This document shows, one piece after another, positions 13,785 to 23,674 of a stretch of DNA of 32,196 nucleotides (the first letter of the stretch is position 1; the number at the start of each line of letters is the position of its first letter). Below the pieces are notes generated by a model. It saw nothing but the letters and a program-made list of their open reading frames with translations, did not search any database and had not been told where the DNA came from. Source of the stretch: Gymnopilus junonius (Eukaryota > Basidiomycota > Agaricomycetes > Agaricales > Galerinaceae); contig JADNYJ010000366.1 of assembly GCA_015501075.1 (NCBI GenBank), forward strand, positions 1 to 32,196, read 5' to 3'. A program made the translations under genes and the position numbers.

Positions 13785-14618
13785 TAGGCTGGTGTCCAAC
13801 CTGTCTATGAAGATGAAATCTGTCGATAGACAGGCTGGTGTATCTGGGTTTAAATCCCCGTAGCGCGCATTTCCCACGCGGTTTGGCTGAGGCATTTTAA
13901 AATGGCTTAGGTGGAATCTGGCCAACCCTATACTACACTCCCTCTACCGCGCTCCCTGCCTCCCATCCGCCTCATCCTCTCCATGATTCCCAAGACTTCC
14001 GCTGAGATCCTTGCTGCTGCGAAGCCACCACCGGCCAAAAAGTCCAGAAAGAAGCGCGCACCACTATTCAGCACGCAAACGTCGACGTTCTCCGTGACGG
14101 AACCGACTTCGACTGCAACGGAACAATCAACATCGGCAGCGTCGCTTTTACAGCCGCCTATCCTCGCTGGATCATCCCAACCTCACGAGGAGTTGCAATT
14201 CGAGCCTCCGGTAACCTCAGAGTCTTTCGTCGTATCCAGACCAGAATTGTTGAGCAGGAGCGAGTTCAGCTGGTATCCGAGCCTGGTATTCTTGTAGGAG
14301 AAGTTTAGTTGGCAAATCGCGTATATTTTTGAGAGCTTCATGTAGAGAATCTGTGTTAGGGTCCATGGCAATGTGTTTTCATGAGCCAGATGCCCTACGG
14401 CGCGCACCTGGCGCAGACAATACGAGGGAAGACGCAACGCGACGCGTCTTGCTGAGGAGCGAGTTTAGGGTTGGCCAAATTCCACCTAAGCCATATTCAA
14501 ACGCCTCAGCCAAACCGCGTGGGAAATGCGCGCTACGGGGATTTAAACTCAGATACACCGGTCTGTCTATCGACAGATTACAGCTTGCTGCTTCATAGAC
14601 AGATCGGCCTCCGGTCTA
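13785..14618. mobile_element. Non-autonomous DNA transposon, 834 bp, long TIRs
   Basis: Terminal inverted repeats of about 150 bases (13785-13932 against 14618-14461) begin TAGRCYGG and share CTGTCTATGAAG, GTTTAAATCCCCGTAGCGCG and CACGCGGTTTGGCTGAGGC. A direct repeat of 9 bases (up to 11) flanks it. Long TIRs with a 9-bp duplication fit Mutator-like elements best, but no transposase is present, so superfamily is an inference. The TIRs differ at many positions, so the insertion is not very recent. Confidence 0.8.
13983..14297 (+). CDS. Open frame inside the TIR element, 104 aa
   Basis: ATG to stop within the element, just inside the left TIR. The product has Ala/Pro/Lys-rich text with a basic KKSRKKR stretch that could act as a nuclear localisation signal, then a long Ser/Thr/Pro-rich region. 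There is no catalytic domain. It may be the N-terminal stub of a lost transposase or a chance frame. No independent support. Confidence 0.3.
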   Translation: MIPKTSAEILAAAKPPPAKKSRKKRAPLFSTQTSTFSVTEPTSTATEQSTSAASLLQPPILAGSSQPHEELQFEPPVTSESFVVSRPELLSRSEFSWYPSLVFL

Positions 14619-14627
14619 GGGCCAAGC
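14619..14627 (+). repeat. Target-site duplication, right copy
   Basis: GGGCCAAGC directly after the right end of the 834-bp element, matching 13776-13784. Confidence 0.75.
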
Positions 14628-14826
14628 TATGAAGTTGATTCAGAGGTCACCAGACGCGTCTTTATCACGTGAATACGCCACGCGTTACTCCCCGACGCTT
14701 GTCACGACGCATTTTCCAACTTGAACTCTTACATATATCCAATACTTGTTTGCAATCTCTCTAACCGGGTCCTGGCGATAACAAATTAATACATCGATAC
14801 TTGTATTTGCCAAGGGGTCTTTCATA

Positions 14827-16654
14827 ATGGCAATGGTGTCTACAAATGAGCTCCAGAAATTCCACCGCGTTCTGTCTATACCGGAACTCCTGGATATGAT
14901 ATTTGGGTTTTTGGATCCGGCTTCCAATGCTGTAAATGCAAGGGTTTGTAAACGTTGGTCTGACATTGTGTTGGACACGTTGTGGAAGGAAGTGGACGAT
15001 TTGCATCGGTTGTTTGGACTGTTGGCACCATTCAAAGTCGTCGGGGAAGAACATAAACAAGAACATGTGAGTTCTCTTTGTTCCTCCAGTATGAAGTTCA
15101 CTTTACATTAACGCTACTGTGATGTTGTAGGAATTTGAACGTCCTCTAGAATCAGCGGATTGGAAACGATTCGAGAATTACGCCAAACGAGTGAGACGTC
15201 TCAAGTACTACGGAATACCTCCCAGCGGCATCGTACTGAAGCAGAGCGTATTCGACAACGTGGCTCGGACGCGTACGCGACTCAACATCCTCCCAAACAT
15301 GCACACCCTCTACTGGAACGCGCCTCTCGACCTGTGCGTCATGTTCATGCATGGTGGGATCAAGAGCCTAGTCATTTTCCTCCCCATGGAACTTGATACA
15401 ATATCTCCTCGGCCATTCTTCCAGGAGATCGCAGCACGCATGTCTAATATCACTACATTCGACGTGCGTTCTTCTGTGCCCATGCGAAAGATGGAGACGG
15501 AGATGGTGGAGCTTTTCAAGGCGCTGCCAAAGTTGCAGAAGGTCACCTTCCCTCGGTATTACTTTACGACCAAGATCGCAGAGGCGTTGTCAAGATTGGA
15601 ACATCTGGGAGTGGTGGAATTCCAGTATATCCCTGAGCAAGGTTTCGGGTGTTCTCTCGATGTCGACACCTTTGATCCAATCTTGGAAGAAGGCGCGTTC
15701 CCAGTATTATGGGACCATTCTATGGCTGTAGGATTCGACCCTGCTGCCAGGTTTCTCGATCTTCCCTATGCCCCCTGCAACCTCACAATGCTCTACATTG
15801 ATTCCAACGCCATTGAAAGGCCGTCCTCAGTACATACTCTGCTTTCTGTCATCGCAGAGAACTGCCAGCTGCTCAAGTCTCTCGCACTGGTATCCTTATG
15901 CGACGCCAGTCTCTCATACATGGAGGACAACGAATTCGACCCAGAGTTCATGATCACGTTCGACCATCTCAAGCCTGCGCTCAAGTTACATAATCTAACA
16001 TCAATGGAGTTGGTTCACCAGTACCCGCTCGCATTGAAGCAGACGCACATCGAACAGCTCGCATCAGCTTGGTCGTCTATCGAGACGCTCCTCTTGAATG
16101 ATGAGCCGGTGTATCTTGATCGTTCCGATTTGACGTTGGATGCTCTGGTCCCTTTCGCGCGACATTGTCCTAACCTCATCCATCTTGGCCTCTTCATTGA
16201 CGCCACCCAATTACCCGAATCCGTCAGTGATGAACCCACATCTGCAGGTCCCACCACCAGCAGGACCAACCCGACGCACAACGGTCTCCCGCAATTCGCC
16301 TCCCTCAAACGTCTCTCCATGGGCATCTCCATTATCACGGAAGACGACCTGAACAGTGCCTCGCTCTTCCTATCCCACCTCCTCCCATTACAATGTGGAC
16401 TGGACTGCGGTATCACGTGGGACGAAGCCACCGATGTCATCCCAGCAGTATCCAAGGCGGTCCAAGAACGCTGTGATGCATGGACGCATGTGTCGGATTT
16501 GTTGCCTGTGTTGGTGAGGTTGAGGATGGAGGAGAGGGAGAGGACGAGGGAGTTGGAGAAGGAGGTGAGGGATTTGAGGATGCGGGTGAGTGTGATGACT
16601 GAGCAGGCGGTGCTGGGAGTGAAGATGGATGTGTCGCATTGTATTATGATTTAA
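14827..16654 (+). CDS. F-box protein with C-terminal coiled coil, 587 aa
   Basis: Two exons, 14827-15066 and 15131-16654, across a 64-base GTGAGT...GTAG intron in phase 0. Residues about 14-55 are a good F-box: VLSIPELLDMIFGFLDPAS, then VNARVCKRWSDIVLDTLWKE, the arrangement common in mushroom F-box proteins. The middle is leucine-rich with irregular repeats, read as a substrate-binding LRR-like region. The last about 50 residues are Glu/Arg/Leu-rich (MEERERTRELEKEVRDLRM) and should form a coiled coil. The expected role is substrate selection for an SCF ubiquitin ligase; the substrate is unknown. It is intact although it sits between a CHAT remnant and a CHAT pseudogene. The first ATG in frame is used. 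Confidence 0.85.
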
Positions 16655-17184
16655 CTCTCTCCTTGGGTACCTCTGAGTCGGATCCATATGTACGCCCGTA
16701 GATTAAGGATTATTACTATTTGTGCAAGGACTTTTACTGTTTTTATTATTATTATGATTTCGCCTGTAGTTTACCAGATTGGGGTCTTGAGGAGTAGTCT
16801 ATTGAGTAGTTTGCGAGTATAGGACGTTTGACGAGGACTAGGACCGGTTGCAGTACGGTAAAAATTAGGAGTGTGTTTGTACTTGTCGCTTAAAGGCTTT
16901 CAAGTCTGGGCCTCTACCTTTTTGCGGGTTCCGAATCGTCAGTCACAACAACCTCAAGTTCAAGATTCCGGGATGCATTCTCCAGATAACCCTTACTTAG
17001 AGAACAAAAAATTACACAGGAAGGAGAATTTACTAGGACTGAACCCAGGTGAGTAAATTTTATTCCTCGAAAACGTCACCAATTTGATAAATATATTCCC
17101 AGTCATGCAATGGCCCAGATAACGACCAACCGACTTGTATTCTTTGGACGTTCCTGGGCCTTTGAGTCTCAAAACACCTATTGA
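16655..17184. other. Intergenic between convergent genes
   Basis: The 3' flanks of the F-box gene (+) and of the CHAT pseudogene (-). It includes a T/A-rich stretch (16738-16757) suited to a 3' UTR. No gene or repeat recognised. Confidence 0.4.
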
Positions 17185-18377
17185 TCAAATCCCAAGGTAA
17201 ATAAACGGTACCAAGCGTTGTAAGGGCGCGCCTGCTGCGCGTAGCTCAAGAACGGCTTGATGCAAAGGCTCTTGCAGCCTGAGTAGTACCTAACGTGGGT
17301 TGACCCTCTGCAACGCCCTCCTCATTCTGAACAAGTTTCCTGTTGAATTCGTCAGCAATCTTTGGACCGTCAATCTCTGCTATAGTCCTGCCCAGAAGTT
17401 AACAACCTCGACAAAATGAGTTGGATCAGATTGGCACAACTCATACGTACCACATCGTAACGACGACGCCTTTGAATCCCGCGAACAACAACGCAGCTCC
17501 AAGGTGCAGACTCTCGTCCGGAGCCCCTTGTTCTCCTGTGGCCGTTTCACATGCAGAAAGGACAGCCAACAGCGCGTTCTTCATGTCCTCTTCCATAATT
17601 ATCGACAAGCTCAGCTACCCATCTTCCAACGCCAACGCGCTTTCCAAAGGATTTCCTATTTTATGCTGCGCGTGACACGCGAAATGTACGACCGAAACTG
17701 AGGGCAGATGACGGAGGACTTGTTTGACAGTAGCGGGATTGGATGGGTGATCGCCAAATTTGACTAGAGAGATAGAAGGCTCCGCCTCTATACGCTTTTC
17801 TATTTTATGAAGTTCATCGAGTGCGGCGAGGAAAGACTTTGGGTGAACGGCGACCAGAACTTTGTCGGCTTTCTTGTCATGCTGATTTCGGGCTTGATTG
17901 TTCAGAAGTGTGCCTATGGTCGCCAAATACGAAGAAACGGCATAATCAGTGATGCTCTCTGTAGGAGTTGATGGACCATCATAAGTATATCCCAGCGGCA
18001 TGTATTGGAAGGAAGGTCAATGGTCCGGTTGGGTACCAATACACACGTCCGGGGTTCGAAGATTTCTTGTAGAAAATGTAAGCTTCGTTGAACAGCGATA
18101 GTCCACTCTAAATAATTAACTTCAGATCCAAAAATGGAACGACAGGCTCCATGATCTTCAGCCACAATACTTTCAAGATAATCCGTAACCTATCTTCGTT
18201 CGAAGGTGGTCGTTTCCCTAATGAACCTTTCTTGCCATACCTGTTTACTTCAAGATCTTCCTGGAGTTCTGATAACGCTTTGTGAACCGCTTCCATGCTC
18301 GGAGTCGCAGATATGCCAGAAAGACGTGATCTTGATTGTCCCAATGAGATTAGAGATTCTGAAAGTATAATTGGCAT
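17185..18377 (-). pseudogene. CHAT-domain (caspase-like) protein, decayed
   Basis: The C-terminal half of an agaricomycete CHAT protein can be followed on the minus strand: LRIILKVLWLKIMEPVVPFL; RVYWYPTGPLTFLPIHAAGI; TESITDYAVSSYLATIGTLL; SVVHFACHAQHKIGNPLESA (the His of the catalytic dyad is kept); NALLAVLSACETATGEQGAP (the Cys is kept); LLFAGFKGVVVTMW; a GTACGT...GCAG intron near 17450-17390; EIDGPKIADEF; and finally HQAVLELRAAGAPLQRLVPF, with a stop at 17185. Breaks: a TAG at 18110-18108 unless an intron is missed, a frame shift at about 17981-17995, a TAG at 17614-17612 after ALEDG, and an extra T near 17264. CHAT is a C14-type caspase-fold domain; some relatives act in programmed cell death, but roles in mushrooms are unknown. 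The N-terminal TPR part is missing here. Confidence 0.8.
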
Positions 18378-18528
18378 TTTATTTTATTTGTAAAGTATCG
18401 AAGGGCAGAATGTAGGCATACGTTCAAGAACAAACTAATTATCATAAGCTGCAGAAAATGCAGACCAAAAGGGTGCAAACTAATTGTATTTTAACGATGT
18501 ACGAGCTCTGAGTCTATGCGTTCCCTTA

Positions 18529-19774
18529 TCACACCTTGCTTTCCAACCCATTCCCAACACTGAAAGCATGCTCGCTAATATGTTCCAAAAGACAATCACC
18601 AGGAACATGGCTCGCACACCCACCCCACCGACATTCAACCTCGTACACCCTCTTTCCAGGAGTATAATTATTGTGGGGCTTCGTATAATTCTCAAAGTGG
18701 AGCTCGTGCTTGCCCTTAAAATGTTGCGTGATGCGAGCTTTTTCGACGTACTGAAAACATCCTTTCCATGTGCAGAAGAAGAAGCCGGTTGGTGGTGAGG
18801 AGGCGGAATTCTGGCCTTGTCCTTGGCTTTGGAATCCTTGAGAGGTATTATTATGGTATTGGTGATGTTGTACATTTGCACTGGACGGTCCCGGTGCAGA
18901 GGGTGCAGAGGATGAAGGGGCCTCCCAGAGTGGATTGGCTGAATTTGAACTTGACGAGGGGTTGGAGGGGGGATACGGAGCTGTTCTATGAAACTGGGAT
19001 GTGGTGGCAGGTTGGGGGACGACAGATCTGCTGAACATACCGTCTGTCAGCATAGCACAAAGAATTAAACCAATCACGTACCTCACGGAATGACCATGAC
19101 CTCCACCCCCAGTAGTATGGCGGATAACGTTCGAGCTACTCGGAACTGACCTATTATACGCCGGAGGACGATTATTCCCCTTGCGATGGGTACTCTTCTT
19201 ACCTTGTGGCGTAGCGGTTGATGGAGGGAAATCATTACGGGGACGTTGCAATGCCGGCGGGTGGAGAGTACTAGGAATGAGGCCCGAGCTTGAGGGATGT
19301 CTGGAGGTCGCATAATGAGGGTCTGGTATAATCTGGGCATAACCGCTATATCCCTCTTGCTCTATAAATTGTTCCAGAAGTTGATTATGCGGTGGCGGCA
19401 AAACAGGATATAGATTAGGAAGGAGTGGTACTGAAGGTCCTCCAAGCAAACGTTCGAATTTTGACGACTGTTCAGTATGGTGGGAGTGTGCTTGGGCGGG
19501 GACAGGTGGATTCCTGGATAGAGAGTATATCGTGAATAAAGAAAAGGCGAGTAATTGATCATGAAATAGAGTGTAACGTACCTCGAGTAATCGCCTGCGC
19601 CGCGTTGATATTGATATTGTGGGTTGGTAGCTAGACTACTGTGACTTATATTAAACACAACGAGCCTATAGAACTGACGAGAAAACACAATTGTAAAGCG
19701 TACCCATTATTTTCATTTAAGTTGGATTGAGCCTCGCGGTATGGTGATTGAGTCGAGTTTGGATAGTAAGACAT
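18529..19774 (-). CDS. Zinc-finger protein C, 353 aa, diverged relative of A and B
   Basis: Four exons, 19774-19704, 19638-19582, 19513-19082 and 19030-18529, total 1062 bases, closing in frame. The 51-base third intron is a multiple of three without a stop, so retention would add 17 residues. The N-terminal two thirds are low-complexity (Pro, Ser, Gln, Asn, His). The C-terminus carries two C2H2 patterns: CTWKGC...H...H (Cys273, Cys278, His290, His295) and CRWGGC...H...H (Cys320, Cys325, His337, His341), separated by an Asn/Tyr/Pro linker. Finger spacing and the linker resemble fingers 1 and 2 of A and B; the third C2HC finger is absent. A nuclear, nucleic-acid-binding role is inferred from the fingers only. 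It is transcribed toward the CHAT pseudogene. Confidence 0.78.
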
Positions 19775-20340
19775 GATATTGTATTGACGCGTGTAAGGCT
19801 CTAGGATTTAGTATTTAGAGGAATGGGTTCAAATTGGGTGGCGAGTGTAAATAGATGCGTTCCCAGCTGGAATTTATACTTATTTTTGAGCCGCAATGGA
19901 TAATGAGAGGGCCTTTCCGAAAGGCCCATGCCATTGTCTAGGGCAAATATGAAAAAGGCTATGGTTAGATTCAACGAAGGCCAATTTCTAGAGTTACGTA
20001 CCCCATGAACTAAAGTAGTAACGCGCAAAAGAGCGACCTTTTGCCCCGAAATGTGAATACCTGGTTGGTGTCAAGGATCAGCAGACTGGGATAGCTTGTA
20101 AGTACATGATGATAGGGTTTCCTAGGCCATGTGGGAGGTCATCAACAGTGACCATATTGAACAAAGACGGCAATGGATATTTGATAAGACAGTTTTTGTC
20201 AATGGTCAAGTTTTCAAAGGTTATTGGCCTGGAATTGGCCCTTGCAGACTGCATTCACATACCCATACCAAGAATAATTATCGAGTTCGTTGATCATGTT
20301 ACACAAATCGAAGGAGGAACGGAAAAGTTATATAATAGAT
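19775..20340. other. Intergenic, upstream of zinc-finger gene C
   Basis: The 5' region of gene C and the space to arm B. No TATA box is obvious near gene C, and no coding signature, RNA gene or repeat was seen. Confidence 0.4.
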
Positions 20341-21775
20341 GAAGCATGAGGCCCAACGATTCCAAAAGAAGTATAACTGTTGACTGGCCACAATAGTTTG
20401 AGATTCATCACCGAGGAAAGTTCGAATTAGGGACGTGAACAAAGAAATTGACGAGGTATCAAGCTGACAGCTGTCACAGATCACACCAAGTATTCTGGTG
20501 ACAAACGCGACCACATGACTTTATGTGACATCACGACTTGCGATTCAACGCCTTCTGATCATGAACGCGTCCTTCTTTCGCTGTCAGACGCGTATGGCAG
20601 GTCGAGCTCTTCCTCCGACTCTTTCCCTTGCGTTTTGTGCTATACAAATTTACTCAGATGGCTTCCTCGAATGAATTGTCTCGAATATCTATTGTATATT
20701 GCCCTTTGAACGGAATGGCGCAGTGGCCCGCCGCCCGACGGGGCCAAAGTCTACAAGAAAAGATTAGGGTGCGGTAAAGAAGAGGTACGAGGACATCAAA
20801 ATGGGCAAGTAAATTCGTATTCATTTTCATTTTTGAAGCTAAGATGCCTTTCAGAGTAACAAATTCCATTGTGGTCGAGGGCCAGAATCGTCGTCGAACT
20901 GCAAACGGCAATTGTCTGCTGGGGCCATACCTCTTTTCCATTGTTTGCTGAGTATAAATAAGGTGCAATACCACTTACTTCTACATACCTCCCACCGACA
21001 CCTCATTACTTCGCTTTTCACCACATATCCTATACCGTCATAATGTCCAACTCCAACAATCGCGACAACGACAACAGCTACAACAGCTACAACGGGCATC
21101 AATACCTCGAAGCTTCCTATCATATGACTCACTGGAACTGCCACAACGATCGCGACGACCATTTGGCGACGTAAGTGGATTCATTCCTACCATCGTTTGC
21201 ACTTCTTCAACGGAAGCTCTGGATTTAGCCATGCACCGATTCCTCAACAGGCGTCGACATATGGGGACGTGGGCTTCACGGAGGGGCCACTTCCAGTGTC
21301 CACCTCTTCCACCCTGGCGAACGCTCTGGGGTATGACCAGCCGCCTCTTCCACAAGGCAACGCAACTCCGCGCCACCATCAGCAGCAGCGTAGTAGCAGT
21401 TCGGGGCAAGGTCAGTCCTCTTTTAAAGTTAAAAAAAATACTCATTCTGTTATTTGTCAGTGGAATGGATGTAATGAAGCAGTAGCATCAATTGATGAAC
21501 TTGCTGAACATCTAGAGAAAGCCCACAACGGTAATTATAGAACATATAATTCCCGTAATGGAGATAAGAACATCAAGCAGCAGTGTTTGTGGCGCCCTAA
21601 CTGCAAATATGTGATTTTAGATGTAATGGCGCACATAACGGGTGTTCATTTAGGCCACCGTGATACAATATGTCTGAATTGTCATAAAGTTCTGTCAACT
21701 GCCACTTATGTATCTGACATTATCCTTGATGCTCGAAGCGGGCAGGTTAGAATCCTCATCCTCCCTTTAACCCAC
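20341..21775 (+). repeat. Inverted duplication, arm B
   Basis: Aligns with the minus strand of 10990-13073. Shared landmarks are GACTGGCC near 20384, AGTTCGAATT near 20420, CGAGGTATYAAGCTGA near 20453, GAACGCGTCC near 20563, the TATA box, both exons, and GCGGGCAGGTTAGAA near 21738. After the CCCTTTAA near 21770 the two arms part. Arm B is shorter mainly because about 540 bases corresponding to 11073-11612 are gone. Confidence 0.8.
20953..20960 (+). promoter_or_regulatory. TATA box of zinc-finger gene B
   Basis: TATAAATA in the context GAGTATAAATAAGG, about 83 bases before the ATG at 21043, identical to the one before copy A. Confidence 0.65.
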
Positions 21776-21811
21776 GATTTAATCTGTACATTACAAAGAG
21801 TAAAGTCTTAA
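21043..21811 (+). CDS. Zinc-finger protein B, 236 aa, third finger lost
   Basis: Exons 21043-21170 and 21229-21811 with the same intron position, phase and acceptor as gene A. The N-terminal Asn/Tyr tract is shorter than in A. Fingers 1 and 2 are kept (CQWNGC...H...H with a three-residue insertion inside finger 1, and CLWRPNC...H...H). In finger 3 the pair CLNC is present, but right after LSTATY the sequence jumps to what is non-coding DNA downstream of gene A, replacing the remaining His and Cys by a new tail ending LICTLQRVKS. The frame runs through this tail to a stop. It may therefore be a functional two-finger variant or a gene on its way out. Nuclear function is inferred as for A. Confidence 0.7.
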
Positions 21812-22430
21812 AGAACTAAAAGTGTACCAAGAAATAATATTGATCGATCATCTCAAACTGCGGAGAAAGGTTATTCAAAATGAAAATGAAAACGCCATTG
21901 GCACCCTGGATAAATGAACATAATAAGCAAGTGATGCAATTACAATTGGTTGACCCAACCCTTGGACAACAATCTCGAGGTAGGTAGTAATCAAATCGTA
22001 ATTTTTGAGACAGGTTGATATTATTAGGCCCGACTGACAGTGAGAGTGAGCTCAACTTCAACACTGAGGTTGCGGAGTGACGGCGGGTAGACAGTTTGAG
22101 TTTTTTTTTCTCAATTGTTGATCAGACGTGCATGACAGGATGTGACTAAAATATTAGAGACCGTTTCCTCCTGTTCTTTTACTCGCTCAGTCGACTCTGT
22201 CTGAGTGTTACTCTATCTATTCAGCTCTTTCGTCGAACCGCCACAAGTAAGCGCCTTACCTTTTTTATCTGTTCTCCGTTCTTTCCCAGTGCCGCCCAAT
22301 AACATCTGCAACCTCAATCCAGTTTTTTTCGAGGCATGTCTTGATATCTCGCAGCAAACCAAAAATGCTAGGATTCAACCAACCTCTACCCCAGTCTCTG
22401 AAAGGTCCCATTTGACCGCCAACTACCCAG
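21812..22430. other. Intergenic, no gene recognised
   Basis: Between zinc-finger gene B and the protease-like pseudogene. A T-run is present at about 22102-22110. No element, RNA gene or coding signature was seen. Confidence 0.4.
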
Positions 22431-23660
22431 ATGCCTTCACAGATTTCCACGGAACACCCAGCAGGGCACCCTGCATCTAAAAACAGGCCCGGCCTGCCTA
22501 AACGCGATGGTGGCGGCCCACACGCGCAGCCTTCCATCCGCGAGATACGCCTTATCCACAGCCACCCCATCATACCCATCTGGCACGCGTTCCTCAAGGA
22601 CGCCTAGGCATACCTCGACGCTGAGCTCAGTGTCAAGTTCACTGCGATCATGGGGTTTGCATTCGCTAATGCTGGGGAGAAACTCCCATTTTGTCCCCTC
22701 TCGAGATTATTGGCGTCTCCCTAACTTTCTCGCCTTCGAGGACGCAAAGAAGGCCGCTAAGTACGTCAAGGGCACGACACTCACCCACGCTGGATTCCCC
22801 GATATCAACGTTGCTATCCGAGAGTGGACGACGACCCTCCTGGGTCGTGGCCCTAAACTACCGTTCCTCGATCCCCTTGTGGACCCTGTCACTGAGTTCT
22901 GCCATCCCTTCACATTCACACTTAGCCTTGCCATCGCCGCGTCCGAAAAAAACCCTACTGCGAGGGCACGGTTGGACTTTACTTGCGTCGTAGCAAAGAC
23001 AGTGACGATGTCCTGGCTATCACAGCTGCCCATGTCGTCCGCCCTCCCTCTGTGCGTCGTAATACGGGTAAAACCCGGCACCGTGAGGAGATTGTTGCCC
23101 TTGGCAGTAAAGCCTATGAGGATGCCACCATCGCTATCATGTCCAGGATCGGCACGCTCCATGAAATATACGGTTCCTTACAGAATAAGATCCGCAGACT
23201 GAGCCGGTTCCAGGGTTCCCAAGGCAGTGGCGGAGGTGATGTAGAGGTGGTCGCGACGTTACTCCTGGAGGCTGAGAAAGAGGCGAAAAAGACAAAGAGG
23301 GACATTGAAAGCTTGGACAGAATGCACACCAATGTGACGAAGCGCATGACTAGCCTGAAGTTGCAGTGAACTATTGGTTTCGTACTCCACGCTGCTGTCC
23401 CCAGCGCCGACGACGATGGACAAAATGGGTGCACGCGCGATTGGGCTGCTATCCAGCTCTCCACGGACGCGTTTGATTGGGCCATCATCCTGAATTCGAG
23501 GCGTCAGGGGGCAAGAAGAAGTCGAGCTGATAGAAGAACCTGGCATGAGAGAATTGACATGAGAAACACGACGAATTGCCATACTGCTCATTGGTTCAAG
23601 CTGGTGTCGACTCTGTCGAGCTGGGGAAAGGTCGAAGTCAACACTGGAACCTATTTTTAG
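22431..23660 (+). pseudogene. Trypsin-fold-like protein of a fungal multigene family, broken
   Basis: Pieces in several frames follow a family I recognise from agaricomycete genomes (large proteins with a serine-protease-like fold, function unknown): a Pro/His-rich start at 22431 and IREIRLIHSHPIIPIWHAFL; FLAFEDAKKAAKYVKG, then HAGFPDINVAIREWTTTLLG, then GRGPKLPF; LYLRRSKDSDDVLAITAAHV (the AAHVV block corresponds to the catalytic-His motif of trypsin folds); a coiled, Lys/Glu-rich segment ending near 23366; and TRDWAAIQLSTDAFDW. Breaks: TAG at 22606-22608, frame changes near 22705 and 22965, and TGA at 23367-23369. The family's C-terminal part with the Ser motif (GDSGS-like) was not found. 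The 610-bp element follows at once, so the tail may have been separated by it. Confidence 0.6.
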
Positions 23661-23674
23661 GTAGCCACGTTCCA

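Noticed and set aside
13840..13860. GGGTTTAAATCCCC, resembling a tRNA T-arm (SINE-like)
   Set aside because: It is part of the terminal inverted repeat and occurs in both ends; no A/B boxes or cloverleaf around it.
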